Part shown: one piece after another, positions 45,653 through 57,661 of the stretch | Layout: each line of letters starts with the position of its first letter | Numbering within the stretch: the stretch's first letter is position 1 | Assembly (NCBI GenBank): GCA_037039685.1 | Contig: JAWNGF010000011.1 | Span: 930,001 to 994,000 of the forward strand | Length of the DNA: 64,000 nucleotides | From: Ceratobasidium sp. AG-K | Lineage: Eukaryota > Basidiomycota > Agaricomycetes > Cantharellales > Ceratobasidiaceae | Direction of reading: 5' to 3' | Notes under the pieces: model-generated | What the model was told of the DNA's origin: nothing | The model's database searches: none | The model's input: the letters and a program-made list of their open reading frames with translations, nothing else | Position numbers and translations under genes: made by a program

Positions 45653-48381
45653 ATGTCTGTCTCTAGTGAGCCGGCCTATCTCTTCAGTTGTGTATCATTA
45701 TTGACGCTGTCTCGTCCTTACTTAGAGTATCTCCGTGATAGCAAGCGCCGGGCCGAAGACGGTGGAGGGGACCGCCATACCAAGAGGCATCGGGCCACTG
45801 GCGGGACAGAGTCTGAGACTTGTCCAAACACTCACGAAGTCGCCCGTGAGTATTGAAGTGTATTTCATTTAAGTACTTGTTCCTAACATAATATAGAGTC
45901 TATTTTCGTTCGGGAATATAACCCATGGAGCCGAGCCCTTGGCAGCAACTCGCTCGAACGATCGACTGAAACTTTGTCTCTCACCGATGTAATCGACACC
46001 AGACAGGACATCCAGGTCTTCTCACTTGAACGGACTACACATAGACAGTCGTTCAGTGTTTTCCCTTCTTATAATCAGGGCTTTCATTCTACCTCTGAGT
46101 ATCATGTGCCCGAGATCGTTCGGAGCCCCATAGAGGAAGAATACGCAGAATCCCATTGTGAGTCCTAGCTATGAGCTTAATCCGTTTATCTCTAACATAG
46201 GGGCAGTCGAGGCCATGGATTGTAGTCCTCCAGAAGCTGGCAGTTGGCGCCGTCCCCAGTGGCGTCCTGCTGGGACCTGCAGGCCGAGAGAGATATTCGG
46301 CCAACTTTTCGACTGTTCTTCCCCACCACCATTGCGCGTACTTACGCGCAAGGACTCGGCCGAACATCGGGCGTTTTTGCGACAGTACTATCCGGAACTC
46401 TCGCCTGCATATTCTGCTACATCGTTTGGACCTCTTACCCCTGCACAGAGCTCTAATTTTATCGAGCCTATCCCCACTGCACCAGCCCGGGCCTTTTCCT
46501 ACGAGTCGATTTACAGTGACGTGATGGACGTGGGATTATCAAATATATTAGAGGAGGGACCGGAGGCAGAGTCGGAGGATAGCACCAACTTGGGCATTCA
46601 GGTGAGTAATACTTCATATGATCGACGTCGGTCACTCAACAGCAGCAATCTATTTTAGAGATCTTCGTCACCTGAACCCATGGCACCACACCAGTTGCAG
46701 GACGCGCCAGAAAGTACAATTTCCTCTGTGATCGTGAGTGCTTTGCCGCCAGGTCCCCATACCGGCACACGAAGGGCGTTGGTCGTAAGTAGTCATGATA
46801 TCGCGGCCCTAGGTCAGAGCTTACCATCAGGTAGATTGCATTGCAATATGCTGGCCAAGTATGGAACGATTGGGAAAGATCTTCTATGAAATTGAAAGGA
46901 CCATATGCCGATGTGGATGACATTAGGAGGCTACTTCGTAAGCTAATCGGTGCTTCCTCCACCACAATGATCTTAAACTTTCCTAGACGAACACCACTAT
47001 CGGGAGGAAGACATTACAGTCATGAAGGATGATGCATATACGAGCAGTTACTACCAGCCCACCTACGAAAATCTCGTGAGTCATGACTGTATGCGTACTG
47101 GGTGATACAAATAGCTGATCCTTGTTTTCAACTTAGAGACGCGAAATTTGTAAGCTGGTTGACGATGCACAACCAGGGGATCGCTTCTTTTTGTACTGTG
47201 AGGTCCTAAGCTCGACTATGCATATCTCTCGTTGACCATACTTCTTTGTAGTTGCTGGCCACGGCAAACAAGTTCCAGATACTGATGGCGATGAAAAGGA
47301 TGGGTATGACGAAGGTAAGCTACCACATTGGCCAACGATACGATATCCATGTGCTTATGTGCCCCAGGTATTATACCTAGCGATTGGTCCACGGCCTACT
47401 ACTACTCGAACGAGGGCATTATCATTGATGACGTGCGTAGTGTTCCCACCACGACTGACGTTGGACTAACCCCTCCTAGTTTTTGAAAATCGCTTGCGTC
47501 GATCGGTTACCTCAAGGATCACAGCTAACGGCTGTTTTTGATGTATGAGCATTAGTTTCGTATCGTAGTTTATCACTGAGGCTTTCGTCTATAGTGTTGC
47601 CACGCTGGAACAATTCTAGGTAAGTGATTGAGCAATCCCTTTGGTGACAAAGTCTTACTCAACTCCACTAGATCTACCTTACGAATATGCTTCGAAAAAC
47701 GGACCGTTTCCTCGAAGGGGTAAAAGTTTCGATAAAGCAGCTCGCAGGGTTATGCAGTACGGTGAAAGAGATATTGTCGTTATCAATGCACCTGGCGAGA
47801 AAAAAGCAGGAGCCAAGGATATTTTTAACACCAAAAAATCACCCCATGACCAGAGTCGCATTCGTCCGACGAACATCGGGGGTCGTGCGGTGCGTCGCTT
47901 CTTTATCGACCAGAGCGTTGCAGTTACTGACGAGAATATCAGTTATTATTTTCAGCGTGTGCAGATAGCCAAAATGCGTATGCGAGAGAGCAAGGACTGT
48001 TAACTAAGGTTTGTATTCCACCGATGAATCCCGAGACTGCGGGCTGACTCACCTCTCGCAGGCCTTTACAGAGGGTATAAGATCACTTTGTCGGGACCAG
48101 GCGAGGCATGGCTTCGAAGACTCTTTGAACCCGAATGTCAAACACTTGTACAGCTGGATAGTGTGAGTAGACACAATTGACCGCAGGTTATTCCAGTCTC
48201 TAACAAACAATAGAGCATATGTGCACGACTCACTCCACGGGCATGATCGAGTTCAGGACCCGATGTTCTCAACCTCCTATCGTATAAAAGTGAGTTTAAG
48301 ATTGCGCTCTCCTTGTAATTCGACGCTGATATACGTTTGTTCCTGTAGTCTTGCGAACTTAACCGCCAGATTGTGATCTAA
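45653..48381 (+). CDS. metacaspase (peptidase C14 caspase-domain protein)
   Basis: Cysteine peptidase of the type I metacaspase clan, in at least thirteen exons. The N-terminal 300 residues are Ser/Pro/Glu-rich and disordered. The p20 part begins GTRRALVV, with KLKGPYADVDDIRRLL, YREEDITVMKDD, catalytic His in VAGHGKQVPDTDGDEKDGYD, GIIPSDW, and catalytic Cys in VFDCCHAGTIL. The p10 part includes CADSQNAYAREQGLLTKAFT and DSLNPNVKHLY. The last exons, found by hand, end YRIK / SCELNRQIVI with stop 48379-48381. Both catalytic residues are present. Fungal metacaspases act in proteostasis and cell death and usually cleave after Arg/Lys; partner and target are unknown here. Confidence 0.87.
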
Positions 48382-48923
48382 CTTGAAAGTCGGCACATTG
48401 GTAACCTTAGCTTTGGGTTCAACTTTGGGTTGATGGTTTTGTTTATGGTGTGATCTCGGTGGTTTTTTTGATCGATTCACGATCATTCACTTCGCTTTCT
48501 CTTTTATCTGTTGCATTCTTCGACATGCTGTAGCATATGGACCTTTTTTTTAGATATCAGTTTGGACAATTATGGACGCTCTGTAGCTGTAGTGTAGCAA
48601 ATATCATCATACGGTTCTACCCGGAGCTCGGCGCTTGTCACCCAATCGGACCTGTTCAAATGTAACCGCATCGGCAGACCATGATCACACTTCTCTTCGT
48701 TGGCTGCCGCTGCGACGAGCCTATTAGCACTGGTTACCCAGCCCAACAAGCGCACCCTCTGTGACAATAAACCCAAACGCCCCTTGATTTATACGTGCTG
48801 GTTCTTGGTCTCGATCTTGGCCTGGCCTGTTTTGCTGATCGTATATGACGTTGGACCGTTGAACTGCAATTATTGCTCTTTCTTGACCACTTCAAATCGC
48901 CTTTAAAACCGTCACCCCTCACT
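48382..48923. other. intergenic, nothing recognised
   Basis: 542 bases between the metacaspase and the J-domain gene. No motif or RNA recognised. AT-rich near 48530-48560 (T8 run), probably the metacaspase 3' UTR. Confidence 0.45.
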
Positions 48924-49842
48924 ATGATGCGCAGTTGTGTTTCGTCGACGATGCATCGACCATTCCGGTCGGCTCAGGTCCGCCTCACGGCGGCTCGCTC
49001 TGCATCCTCAAGTTCGGGGTCCAGTACTGCCGGTGGCCAACGAACGTTTCCATTCCCAGATCATGTCAAAAGTCCTACACCTTTCCAAATATTTCATTTG
49101 CCTCCTACAGCGAGTCCAACAGACATCAAATCCAGATGTGAGCGTTTGCCGCACTTGATCGCCACCTAGCCGCTCATTTCATACGACAACAGATTATGAA
49201 CTCGTTCGATCTCACCATCCGGATTGCGCTGCCTGTCGCTCTCTACCACGTTCGGTCGCACACGCGCGCTTCCAAGCTATAACTCATGCCTACGAGGTGC
49301 TTACCGGTAAACGAAAGGCCGGACGCGGTCAGCCTACAACAGCGGAAGCGACTGAGATTGCACGTCGAAGAGCGGCTTATCGTGCGGCGTACGCTTCGGG
49401 GCGGCCGTACACTGGAGCGAGGAACGAATGGGGTGGATTCGAATATCCAGACAGTGAAGCATATCGAGCCAAATACCACAAAGGGGACATAACCGGAAGT
49501 CAGACATTTTATGTAGCTATTTCCGTAATGGTGAGTTCTGTCTTGATTGTGTATTTCTCCCGGTGCCTAAGTGCGTTTCTTGGATAGACGGTGGTGTTGG
49601 CTCTGCTACACGTGACACACGTCAGTCCTCTGTTCTACTCGAACCCGACTTCTACCATCATTGCGGCTGATAAACGCCACGACGAGGCACGCCTTGCTCT
49701 GGAGCAGGCTCGACTAAGGGGGCAGGAGTATGGCGATGAACGGAGGGAAGGAATCAGAAGGTGGGTTAAGGAAGCCGGCCTGGAAGGTGTCGGTCATACT
49801 ATCGGGCGTAGAGGGCGACGTAAGGAGTCCCAAGACCTCTAA
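48924..49842 (+). CDS. mitochondrial J-domain (DnaJ-like) protein
   Basis: Starts MMRSCVSSTMHRPFRSAQVR, a basic, Ser-rich presequence consistent with mitochondrial import. The J-domain follows: TPFQIFHLPPTASPTDIKSR, then across an intron YYELVRSHHPD (the HPD triad that stimulates Hsp70) and ARFQAITHAYEVLTGK. A charged Arg/Ala-rich segment, one membrane span (FYVAISVM / TVVLALLHVTHVS, interrupted by an intron at about 49530-49588) and a charged tail ending RRKESQDL complete about 270 residues. The intact HPD suggests a co-chaperone attached to the inner membrane; the precise orthologue (for example JID1-like) is not settled. Two introns, both GT..AG and in phase. Confidence 0.85.
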
Positions 49843-50106
49843 TCTCGCCTCCGATCGGCATCGTAAGACCCTCCAGATCCACTCGACTCGTTACTGACGG
49901 TTGCCCGGTAGATGATCGGAAGGTTGTACTACTAGATTAGATTAAATGGGACATGCACATCTCAATAACGACAGTTAAGCGTAGCAAAAGCGTGACCATA
50001 AGGACGCTAAAAGGTAAACATTCTGATACCTCTTAGAAGCTTGTAGGAATAAACGGAGAAACCAAGGGATTTAAAAAAGCAGAACTTGATCTTCCGACGA
50101 GTTGGT

Positions 50107-50717
50107 CTAGCAACGGGTGTAAGACCATGGTCCGGGTCCCGAGGGGGCGATAGGATTTATAAATATTGGGCTATGCTTCGAGATAATATCAATCTCTGCG
50201 ACGCCAGTCCGAACAATGGTGCTCTTGTTGCCCATACCGTCCGTCGTCAGGATGCTGACCGAGGCCGCAAGTTCGTACGTGTACTCCCCACCGTACGGTG
50301 GGTGCAATGAAGGGGGGACATCGACAGTAAAGTTGGCACAGATATGCTCGTCCTCACGAATAATCTTGCCCCGGAAGTTGACAATCGACCCAGGTGGGTT
50401 GGTGCGGCATTCTCGACCAATAAACTCGTGTCGCAATACTCCAGGGCATCGTACACGAAGCTCGAACGCCTGGATCTGGCAAGTGCCCCCGAGAGTTCCC
50501 CAGGCGGCCCTTACGCCGCGGGTAAAGTAGGACGTGTCGAGCCAGACTCCGATCACGAAGTGAGAAGGTTGGCTGCGGGCCCAACGTGAGCCACTTACGA
50601 CGCATATAGCACCTTGGTATCAACTTACCTTTCGCTAGTGTCGACTTCGACGTACTGGGGACGAGACACGATTCGGAGCTCGCCAACCTTGCTCTCAAGA
50701 GGGGACCGCTCAGGCAT
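50107..50717 (-). CDS. hypothetical protein, family not recognised
   Basis: Two exons: MPERSPLESKVGELRIVSRP and, after an intron (about 50575-50630), SQPSHFVIGVWLDTSYFTRG to PSGPGPWSYTRC, 180-190 residues in all. The sequence is rich in alternating hydrophobic residues (RGKIIREDEHICANFTVDV, GGEYTYELAASVSIL), suggesting a beta-sandwich. It has several Cys, but no signal peptide or membrane span. The next gene, divergent, is arrestin-like; whether the two are related cannot be judged by eye. Confidence 0.65.
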
Positions 50718-51390
50718 GATAGCTGGAAGAATACAGTGGTTGGTATTAGAATGAGTGAGGTTGTTGGAAGGATAAAAGTCCGTGATAGGTACGTTAGGGT
50801 TCGTGATCAGAGAAACTGCAGGGCCCGCGGCAGCTGAGAGAAGGTAAAAAGAGAAAAGTGTACTGAGTGGCGAGGAGCTCCAGGGACGCGAATTTATATC
50901 CCTAGGAGATCCGCCTTTCATAGGTCTCCTGGTCTGTGATCAAGCGCATGTAAACAGCACGCTTTCGGCTGCTGTTACAAAGAACGCTCAGCAGGATTAG
51001 AGTTTTCAATGAGAGGAAAGCCATCGAAGAAATAAGGACACAAACACGCGATTTGATCGAGCGGGGAAGCACAGCTAGGGGGAAGGCTGTAAACCACATC
51101 ATCCCTCAATGACGGCTCCCCCAAAGTTGGTCACAACGGGAGTCTGAGTTAGGCTTTGTTGACTCGCAAATAAGCACAGGGCTGAAATGAAAGGCTCACA
51201 CGTGATCCGACCAGAACCCGATTTGGCGACCATCCCTTACACCAGAATGCACAATGAACCACATGCACACTACATGCTTCCTCCCCACAAATGCCGAGAA
51301 GATAAACCGGACGTAAAGGGCTGATCATCTGACTATCGTCGCCGGGCCGCTCCTTCGTTCCTTTGACAGGCCACCCACTCGTCGGTCGAT
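50718..51390. promoter_or_regulatory. divergent intergenic region with TATA box
   Basis: 673 bases between the orphan gene (-) and the arrestin-like gene (+). A minus-strand TATAAA (50893-50898) lies about 175 bases upstream of the orphan's start. Nothing else was recognised. Short frames on both strands lack features. Confidence 0.4.
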
Positions 51391-53063
51391 ATGACCACCC
51401 CAGAGACTTCAGTTGCTGAGGGGGCGGAGCGTAGTGAGGAGCTCCCTGACTATGCAACCGCGACCGAGCCAAACAGACATTTAAGCACTCTTTCCGACAA
51501 GAACGGGCAACCGTGGTTGACTCTACGGCTTCTCAGCGAAGCGCCAACAGGGTACACATATCCGGTCTATTACGACGGTGGTACTGTACGGGGGTCAGTT
51601 CAACTCAATCTTAGAGAGCCTCAGACTATTCGCTCGGTGGTAGTTGAGGTGAGTCTGGCTTGGTTTTACGAATCACATATCTGAGGTATGTTCTATCGTA
51701 TCAAGGTAGATAGCAGGTTACACCTGGCCACTGCCGAGGAATCCCACCCATTCTGGCACGAGAGAAGGACAGTATGGGTCAATGTTGGTGGCTATGAGCC
51801 CAAGTCTATTACAACAGTTGGGAACTGGTCTTGGGATTTTGACTTTCTTATACCAAACCATATCAACAATGCGGCCAATGGAGGGCAAGTTCATACGGTC
51901 CTGCCTGGCAGTTTCAACTTGAAGGTGCGTTTAATTATCTCCAATGTATGGCGGATATCCTGAGTTACGTGGCTCTAGCCTTTCCCCGCTTTTATGGAGC
52001 ACCGTGTAATGCTGTTTGTCAAGCGAGGGAAATATTTCAGCAACCTTGCAGAGTAAGCCAATTGCACACAACGACACAGGATCAACCAATCAACCCGTCA
52101 GGATACACACGCTTTTCGCGTATGTGGTTCGAGAACGAGCTCAGCGCCCATCACCACTCCGGGAGCTTGCTTATTCTCAAGAGCATGCTCCCCCAAGCCC
52201 TTCAGTCGACCCAGAAGGGTGGAGAGCTGGCAATGTTATAAATGCCAAGGGTATCATATTTGGTAACCGCAAGGTTGATGTTGTCTATGAGGTCAGTCCT
52301 TTAGTCGATTTTTGTATGCAGAGTTTAACCCTCAGCGCCGATGTCAAAGCCATACATAGCTAATCCTGTGAGTTTCATGAGACCCATGGAGCAGGGTCTT
52401 ACGCATGAGAGTACAGATGACCTACCCACGCGGAGGAACCATATTTTACCAGATCGAAATACGAGGAAGCGACCCCCAAGGGATAGACTTGCTGTCAGCT
52501 CAATCCTCAGTCACCGTTTTGTTAGCGCAAGAAGTGATATGTAGGTCAATGGGGGAGAACTTGATCAAGGCCTCAGTAAAAGCGGCTAAATCAGCGGACG
52601 TTCGAGCCGTTGCACAAGGATCCTCTTGGGTAGCCACGCCTTCACCGAATGAAGCGGCTGGAGATATACGCATTCTTGAAGGAGAGATCAACATTCCTCA
52701 AAGGCTCAGTTCGAATACTGACGTATCGTTGCTCACATTGGGGGTGGGTGTTCATGCTGTCCTCAGTGACCTTTTTGCGTGGTGGTCTAATGGTTATCGT
52801 CGTAGTACTCGGTGGTATTCGTTGTCAATGCCGCTGGGTTTGTTCCTCACGATCGAAACAATGTGGTTTCACGGTGTCCTATTCGGATTGTCTCCCATCC
52901 CGCCCTCGGGGTCGGGCCTGTCTCCCGTATACCTCCGGGATATGAACCGAAAGTTACCTATAAAGAAACAGACGTCCAATGGGCGCTGCTGGCAATTAGT
53001 TCCAATCTTGTAGGCTCCGGCCCCGCTAAAAAAGGGACATTAACAAAGTCGGCGTTTATCTGA
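51391..53063 (+). CDS. arrestin-like domain protein
   Basis: Starts MTTPETSVAEGAERSEELPD; the arrestin N-domain strands are visible as YDGGTVRGSVQLNLREPQTI and SITTVGNWSWDFDFLIP, with LPGSFNLK before an intron. The C-domain includes TYPRGGTIFYQIEIRG, and the last exon ends with FVVVNAAGFVPHDRNN and VSRCPIRIVSHPALG. Such proteins act as adaptors that bring ubiquitin ligases or endocytic machinery to membrane cargo; no PY motif was seen in the readable exons, so a Rsp5 link is not supported. The product is about 470 residues over six or seven exons, with exact joins between 51950 and 52400 approximate. Confidence 0.7.
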
Positions 53064-53409
53064 GCATTAAGGTTTCCTGCAGCCAGTTTGGGGGGGGTTG
53101 TGACACGGCCGTGTATGTTTTACACTTGATAATTCATCCAGTTGAACCAAGAAAAATACATCATGCGGGATGACAATGCGGTAATCCCTAGTGGGTGAAC
53201 CCAAGTGCACACCCGCATATAACCTGAGCGCGTCGAACGACTGTTTGAGTGGTTTCTAGCTCGCCCTGGCTAGGTGCGAGGGCACTTCGACTAACTTTGA
53301 CCAGCCCAGGGAAGACGCAAGCTCCAACGCGATCGACCTCCCCTCGCTCACTCATGACACATCGTTTCACTAGCTCAACCTGGCGAGGATACAATATCTA
53401 CTCGGAAGA
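53064..53409. other. convergent 3' ends, nothing recognised
   Basis: 346 bases between the stop codons of the arrestin-like (+) and coiled-coil (-) genes. Presumably the two 3' UTRs. A G8 run lies near 53091. Confidence 0.45.
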
Positions 53410-54467
53410 TCAGTACCGCTGAAACATATCATCAAACGTCTGAAGGCGCACCGAGCCAATCTCAGGCACAAACGCCTTGTAGAATGCATCTGCTCCACTA
53501 CCAGACGAAGCTCTTGATCCGTGAAGCATTTTAGAAAACCCATATGCGCCGTTGAGGATTGTTATGAGAGAATCTGGGAAAATCTTTGATTGGGGGGCAA
53601 CTAGCTCTAGTAAGGCAGGAGCATGATCAAGCATGACATGTCTCATCATGTCTGAAGTACAGGTTTCGACAGCGGCGGAGTAGGTTTGTCGGCGCCAAAC
53701 GCTTGCAACAGTCGCGTCGCGTGCAAAAATATGTTCATGGATACGCGTCAGTTGGATGTTTGCCTCGTTGGAGTTGGTTACGACAAGACAATTAACGAGC
53801 CCTTCGCAAATCGTATCAGACATTAGGTGTCGAAGCAAGTTTTGCACTTGAGCCGGCGTCGCATTGGGAGGCGCATACGCCGGGCTTTGAGATACGTCGC
53901 CGAAAATGAGTTCCCGCAATTGGTCCAGGGGTATCGGAGAGGTGTTTGTCAGCTCGGCCGCCCAGCGATTGATGAGGCGCTCGAGCTGAGATGCGGCGTT
54001 CTAGTCGAGCCAACTGTTATGTGAGTGTTTAGTGAGGCGGTGATAATGGTGCTTACGCGAATGGAGAAATCATCTACTGATGAACCTCCCGCTCGGTTGG
54101 TAGTATGTCTACTATCCTCATCGTCGGCACCCTCGAGGAGAGCGATCCTAGCTCGCAAAAGTGATATTTGCCGTTCCTGCTCGTCTAGTTGCGTTTTCTG
54201 CTCCGCGACTTTCAAATGCGCGATTCGCTACCAAACACATGAGGTTGTGTCAGGCGCTTATTGCAATCGTAGCACAACTGGACTCACAAAGTTACTTAGA
54301 GCATACTCGTACTCTTGTCGAGGTACCATGTCCATGTTGGGCGTGCTGTGGGGGGTTCTGGATTGAAGGTGGTCGACAGGCTCGGACGCGTTATAAGGCC
54401 GAGCTATCACTGGTGCACCGCCTCTTGACAGTCCTGGGCGCTCGAATCGGGATTGGTTCCTCAGCAT
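53410..54467 (-). CDS. coiled-coil protein of unknown function
   Basis: Four exons. It starts MLRNQSRFERPGLSRGG with a polar head, followed by MDMVPRQEYEYALSNF / RIAHLKVAEQKTQLDEQERQ and a heptad-like coiled coil ISLLRARIALLEGADDE. The next intron must end at the CTCGACTAG acceptor to give NAASQLERLINRWAAELT, since the nearer acceptor opens a wrong frame that hits a stop. The C-terminal helical domain runs NLLRHLMSDTICEGLVNCLV to RLQTFDDMFQRY. About 290 residues. A coiled coil plus a helical domain suggests an oligomerising cytosolic protein, but no family is recognised. Confidence 0.65.
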
Positions 54468-55100
54468 GTGATCCGGGTCAGGGCAGGACACATCCGTCCA
54501 ACCATAAAACAACCACAACCGTGCACCTGCCGATCCAATTCAGTACCGTACAGGCGGCGCTTTGCTCAACGTCCTAACCCGCAGAGGACGCATTCTCCCT
54601 CGGAATCCCCAGTCAGCCACTCATGTCAGGGATCTGTGACGAAGTCTTTCGCTATTTCTGTTTAGCAGTGTGCGACGTGTGCACAGGAATTGGCGTAGAC
54701 TGTGCTTCTTATCGTCAGTGATCAACAGCCATAGAAAGGAGCGGGGATCTTGTCCTGATTGGTTTAATTACAGGCCATAACTGTACAGCCCGTCTCTGTG
54801 AATGTGGCTGTTGTCGCGGTGCGGCGTATGACCAGGAATACGCCTCGGAGAGAGAAGCGCTCCTAGGTGATAGCGGCTTAGTGGAAACACGAGACGCGGC
54901 AGCAACAGGTCCCATTCAAACTCAACAGCCATTGGCTTCGCAATCTCCCGCAATGACTCAGTAAACGGACCCTAGGCATCGTAAGTGGAGTTTATGTGTT
55001 TACTCGCGCACCGTTGAGTACAAGAATAACGGCACATCTACAGGTACACATTTCTTGTATTGAGATACCACACTAATGCCAATATACATATGCATTAGCA
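54468..55100. other. intergenic, nothing recognised
   Basis: 633 bases between two minus-strand genes. Short frames on both strands show no domain features. Confidence 0.45.
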
Positions 55101-57237
55101 TCAACATACAAGATTGGCACCTTCAACGGACGCCTCTTGCTCAGCCTTGTCCTCGTTTCCCTCCTCGCCCCATTCATCGGTATCTTGCTCTTCGTCGTAC
55201 AATCCTTCATACATTGCCGCTTCTGCTTCTGCTTGGGCCTGGGCAGCTTGGGCAGCAACAGCTATCGCGCGCTCGAGCAAACTAGCATGTTCATCGTCTA
55301 AGCCATAACCAGGCAGTGTCGACACGGGCTTGGATTCTGCAATAGTATCAAGTGGATCACCACGGGTTGCGTCGTCCACTTCCCCTGTGGTTCCCTCTTG
55401 TAGTATGTCCACCGAGGGTGCTACTGGGATCTCCGTTTGGACTGAATCCGTGTGTTCATCCTGTGCGTCACCCGGGAGAGGTTGATGACCAGACTGCTCC
55501 CCATCTCCCCCAGCGCTCAACCCTTTGGTGACGTGCTGCTGTAAGGTCTTGTACAATGTTCCGATGATGCCCCGCGCGTCGGATACGGCGTCTGGTTGAA
55601 TTTCGCCGTCCTCGAATTCCGATTCTCGTGGCCAATCCCCACCTTCAGGGTGGTTCTGCCACACACGAGTGACTCGAGGAGGGTCTCCGTCGTGTTGTAC
55701 CGTTGACGTATCCATTGGAGCGTCTCGGCATTCGTCAAGTGCTTTTTCGTTGGCTTTGTGACGTCGTAGTGCGTCCCTCCTCGAGAATAATCTGTCGCAC
55801 CCCCGACATCTATATGTTTTTCTATGAGTCTATTGCTGCGCTTGGAAGGCGCAAAGTTGTATCCTACCTAAACATTTGTCTCTCGTGGGATTTCTCGTGT
55901 CGCCGAAGATCGTGGTTTCGTGCAAAACTAGCTGGGCATCCAGCGTACTCGCAGCGATAGGGCCTCCCCTCGGAATGAGTGCGTTCGTGCGCTCTAAGTG
56001 AGGAAAGTTTATTGAAAGCCTTGGAACATGTTGAACATGGATATATGGATGTGCTGAAAGTATTAGAGCCTCGACCGCCTCGATTAGAGTCTGATGTACT
56101 GGCTTCCGGATGCCCAGCGCTGTCAGTTGACTGGGCGATAGGCACACCGTTGAGAATACCAATAACCTGAATAAGTCCACCGATCTCTTGCAGGCTTCCA
56201 CCTCCCACAGGTTCTTGCTGTTGGGGACAAGTTGAAACGAAGGAGTATACTTGGTGCAATTGGCGCTGAATCGAGGAAAGGACTGGTTGGCTCAGAGACC
56301 GCCCTGTGGAGAGCAGCGGATCGAGAACCTGCAAGATATCGGAAGTGGCAGATTGTATACGAGCCACCAACTCTGCAGAAGTCGGGGATCTCGAAGGATG
56401 GGACGGATTGGTAGGCTGAACGGATGGGTTGTATGCTGTATGTACTGGCCAGGCTTGACCGTCGTCTGCAGGCTCGCGCTTTCGTTTTAAAGGAGAGGTT
56501 GACATGGTGGGGTCAGGGTGAGGAGAGGCTGAGTATACTGACTCTGAGGCTACGAGCATGCTACCGGACGCAAGCGCCGATATCAGAATGCTGAGCGGCT
56601 CGGCCAACTCTGGGTTGACTCGACCTTCAAGAACAGAGTTGGAGAGAATTGTATATAGGTTTGCACCATTTGCCACGGGCCCGGGTACTATGGTAGTCAT
56701 CAGAGCGTAATGGACGTGTGGGTCGCAAAGCGCAAGCGACAGCATGGTTTTGATAGTCTCTATCATTGGGTCATGAACAGCCGGTGCATCGGGTTGCAAC
56801 GAGGTGTGAGCGGGCTGAGGAGATTGTTCCAGCGACCCAGTTGTTGGCAGCCGATGATCGTGTGAGAGGGTATCGGAAGCAGTATCGTTGTCTTCGTTTT
56901 TCTCTCCCCCCTCGGGTGGTCTTTGGTTGATTCCTGTCGTAGGCTGATCTGTTGTGTCGTCCCGAGTGATTTCCGTCGTCTGAATAGTATCGCCCAGTCC
57001 TTGACCAAGCCCCGCCCATATTTGATCTCCCAAGGCGCGTGCAACAGCCTCAGCTTCTGCCTCTGCATCGTAGTCGCCTTCATCGTACTCTTCCTCGCCT
57101 CCCTCATTGATCGCCTCCTCTCCATCGGATCCTTCGCCCTTAGATAGGTGGTCGTCGTTATTCCCATCATCGCCGAGCCATTGATCATTGTCGGTGGGTG
57201 TGGGCTCAGCTGGAGGGGCAGCTTCAACAACCCTCAT
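55101..57237 (-). CDS. C2H2 zinc-finger transcription factor
   Basis: About 660 residues with one intron (55818-55873). The head is strongly acidic (EEYDEGDYDAEAEAEA). A middle region holds SPLKRKREPADDG, a likely nuclear signal. Three C2H2 fingers follow: YPCSTCSKAFNKLSSLRAHE, YRCEYAGCPASFARNHDLRR and, across the intron, FRCRGCDRLFSRRDALRRH; the third ends with a degenerate final ligand region (HKANEKALDEC). TGEKP-like linkers are present as HSEGRPY and HERQMFR. The acidic tail is rich in Ala/Gln/Glu. It is probably a sequence-specific regulator; the target is unknown. The start is the first ATG of the frame (57237). Confidence 0.85.
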
Positions 57238-57661
57238 CTTCTCCTCGCCGGCTGGTGTTGGTGAGATTCATACAGAAGGTATTATGATAGTTGCTTACCG
57301 TTCAATGGCAGTGCCTATGACCCGATTACTAGCCAAGCCTAGGAGTATACCGGTTCGAAGTAATTTTACTAGAACAGACTCCAAGAAAATTTGATCAAAG
57401 CGAGATATAGATGGAACAAGTATTGGATGATAGTTAGAGGTTCGTAAGAAGTCTATACCAATGTCCTGGAGGAGTTTAACGGCGTAGCCAAACTTGTGAG
57501 CCTGGGTGTCAACATCCTTGTGGTGCACAATTTCGCAGGCTCACAGTCACCTAAGCGCCGAAAACATGTAACAGCCACCCCATGTTCTATATGTTACCTT
57601 GAACAAAATTGACCAATTATAATTAACTGAGTTCTACTAGACGTCTCGAATACAGCTGATA
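57238..57661. other. intergenic, nothing recognised
   Basis: 424 bases between the start of the C2H2 gene and the stop of the PLP-protein gene, both on the minus strand. No motif stands out. Confidence 0.45.

Noticed and set aside
45201..45704. Plus-strand frame of 167 codons before the metacaspase
   Set aside because: It overlaps the metacaspase start in another frame, has no recognisable domain, and has no splice partners.
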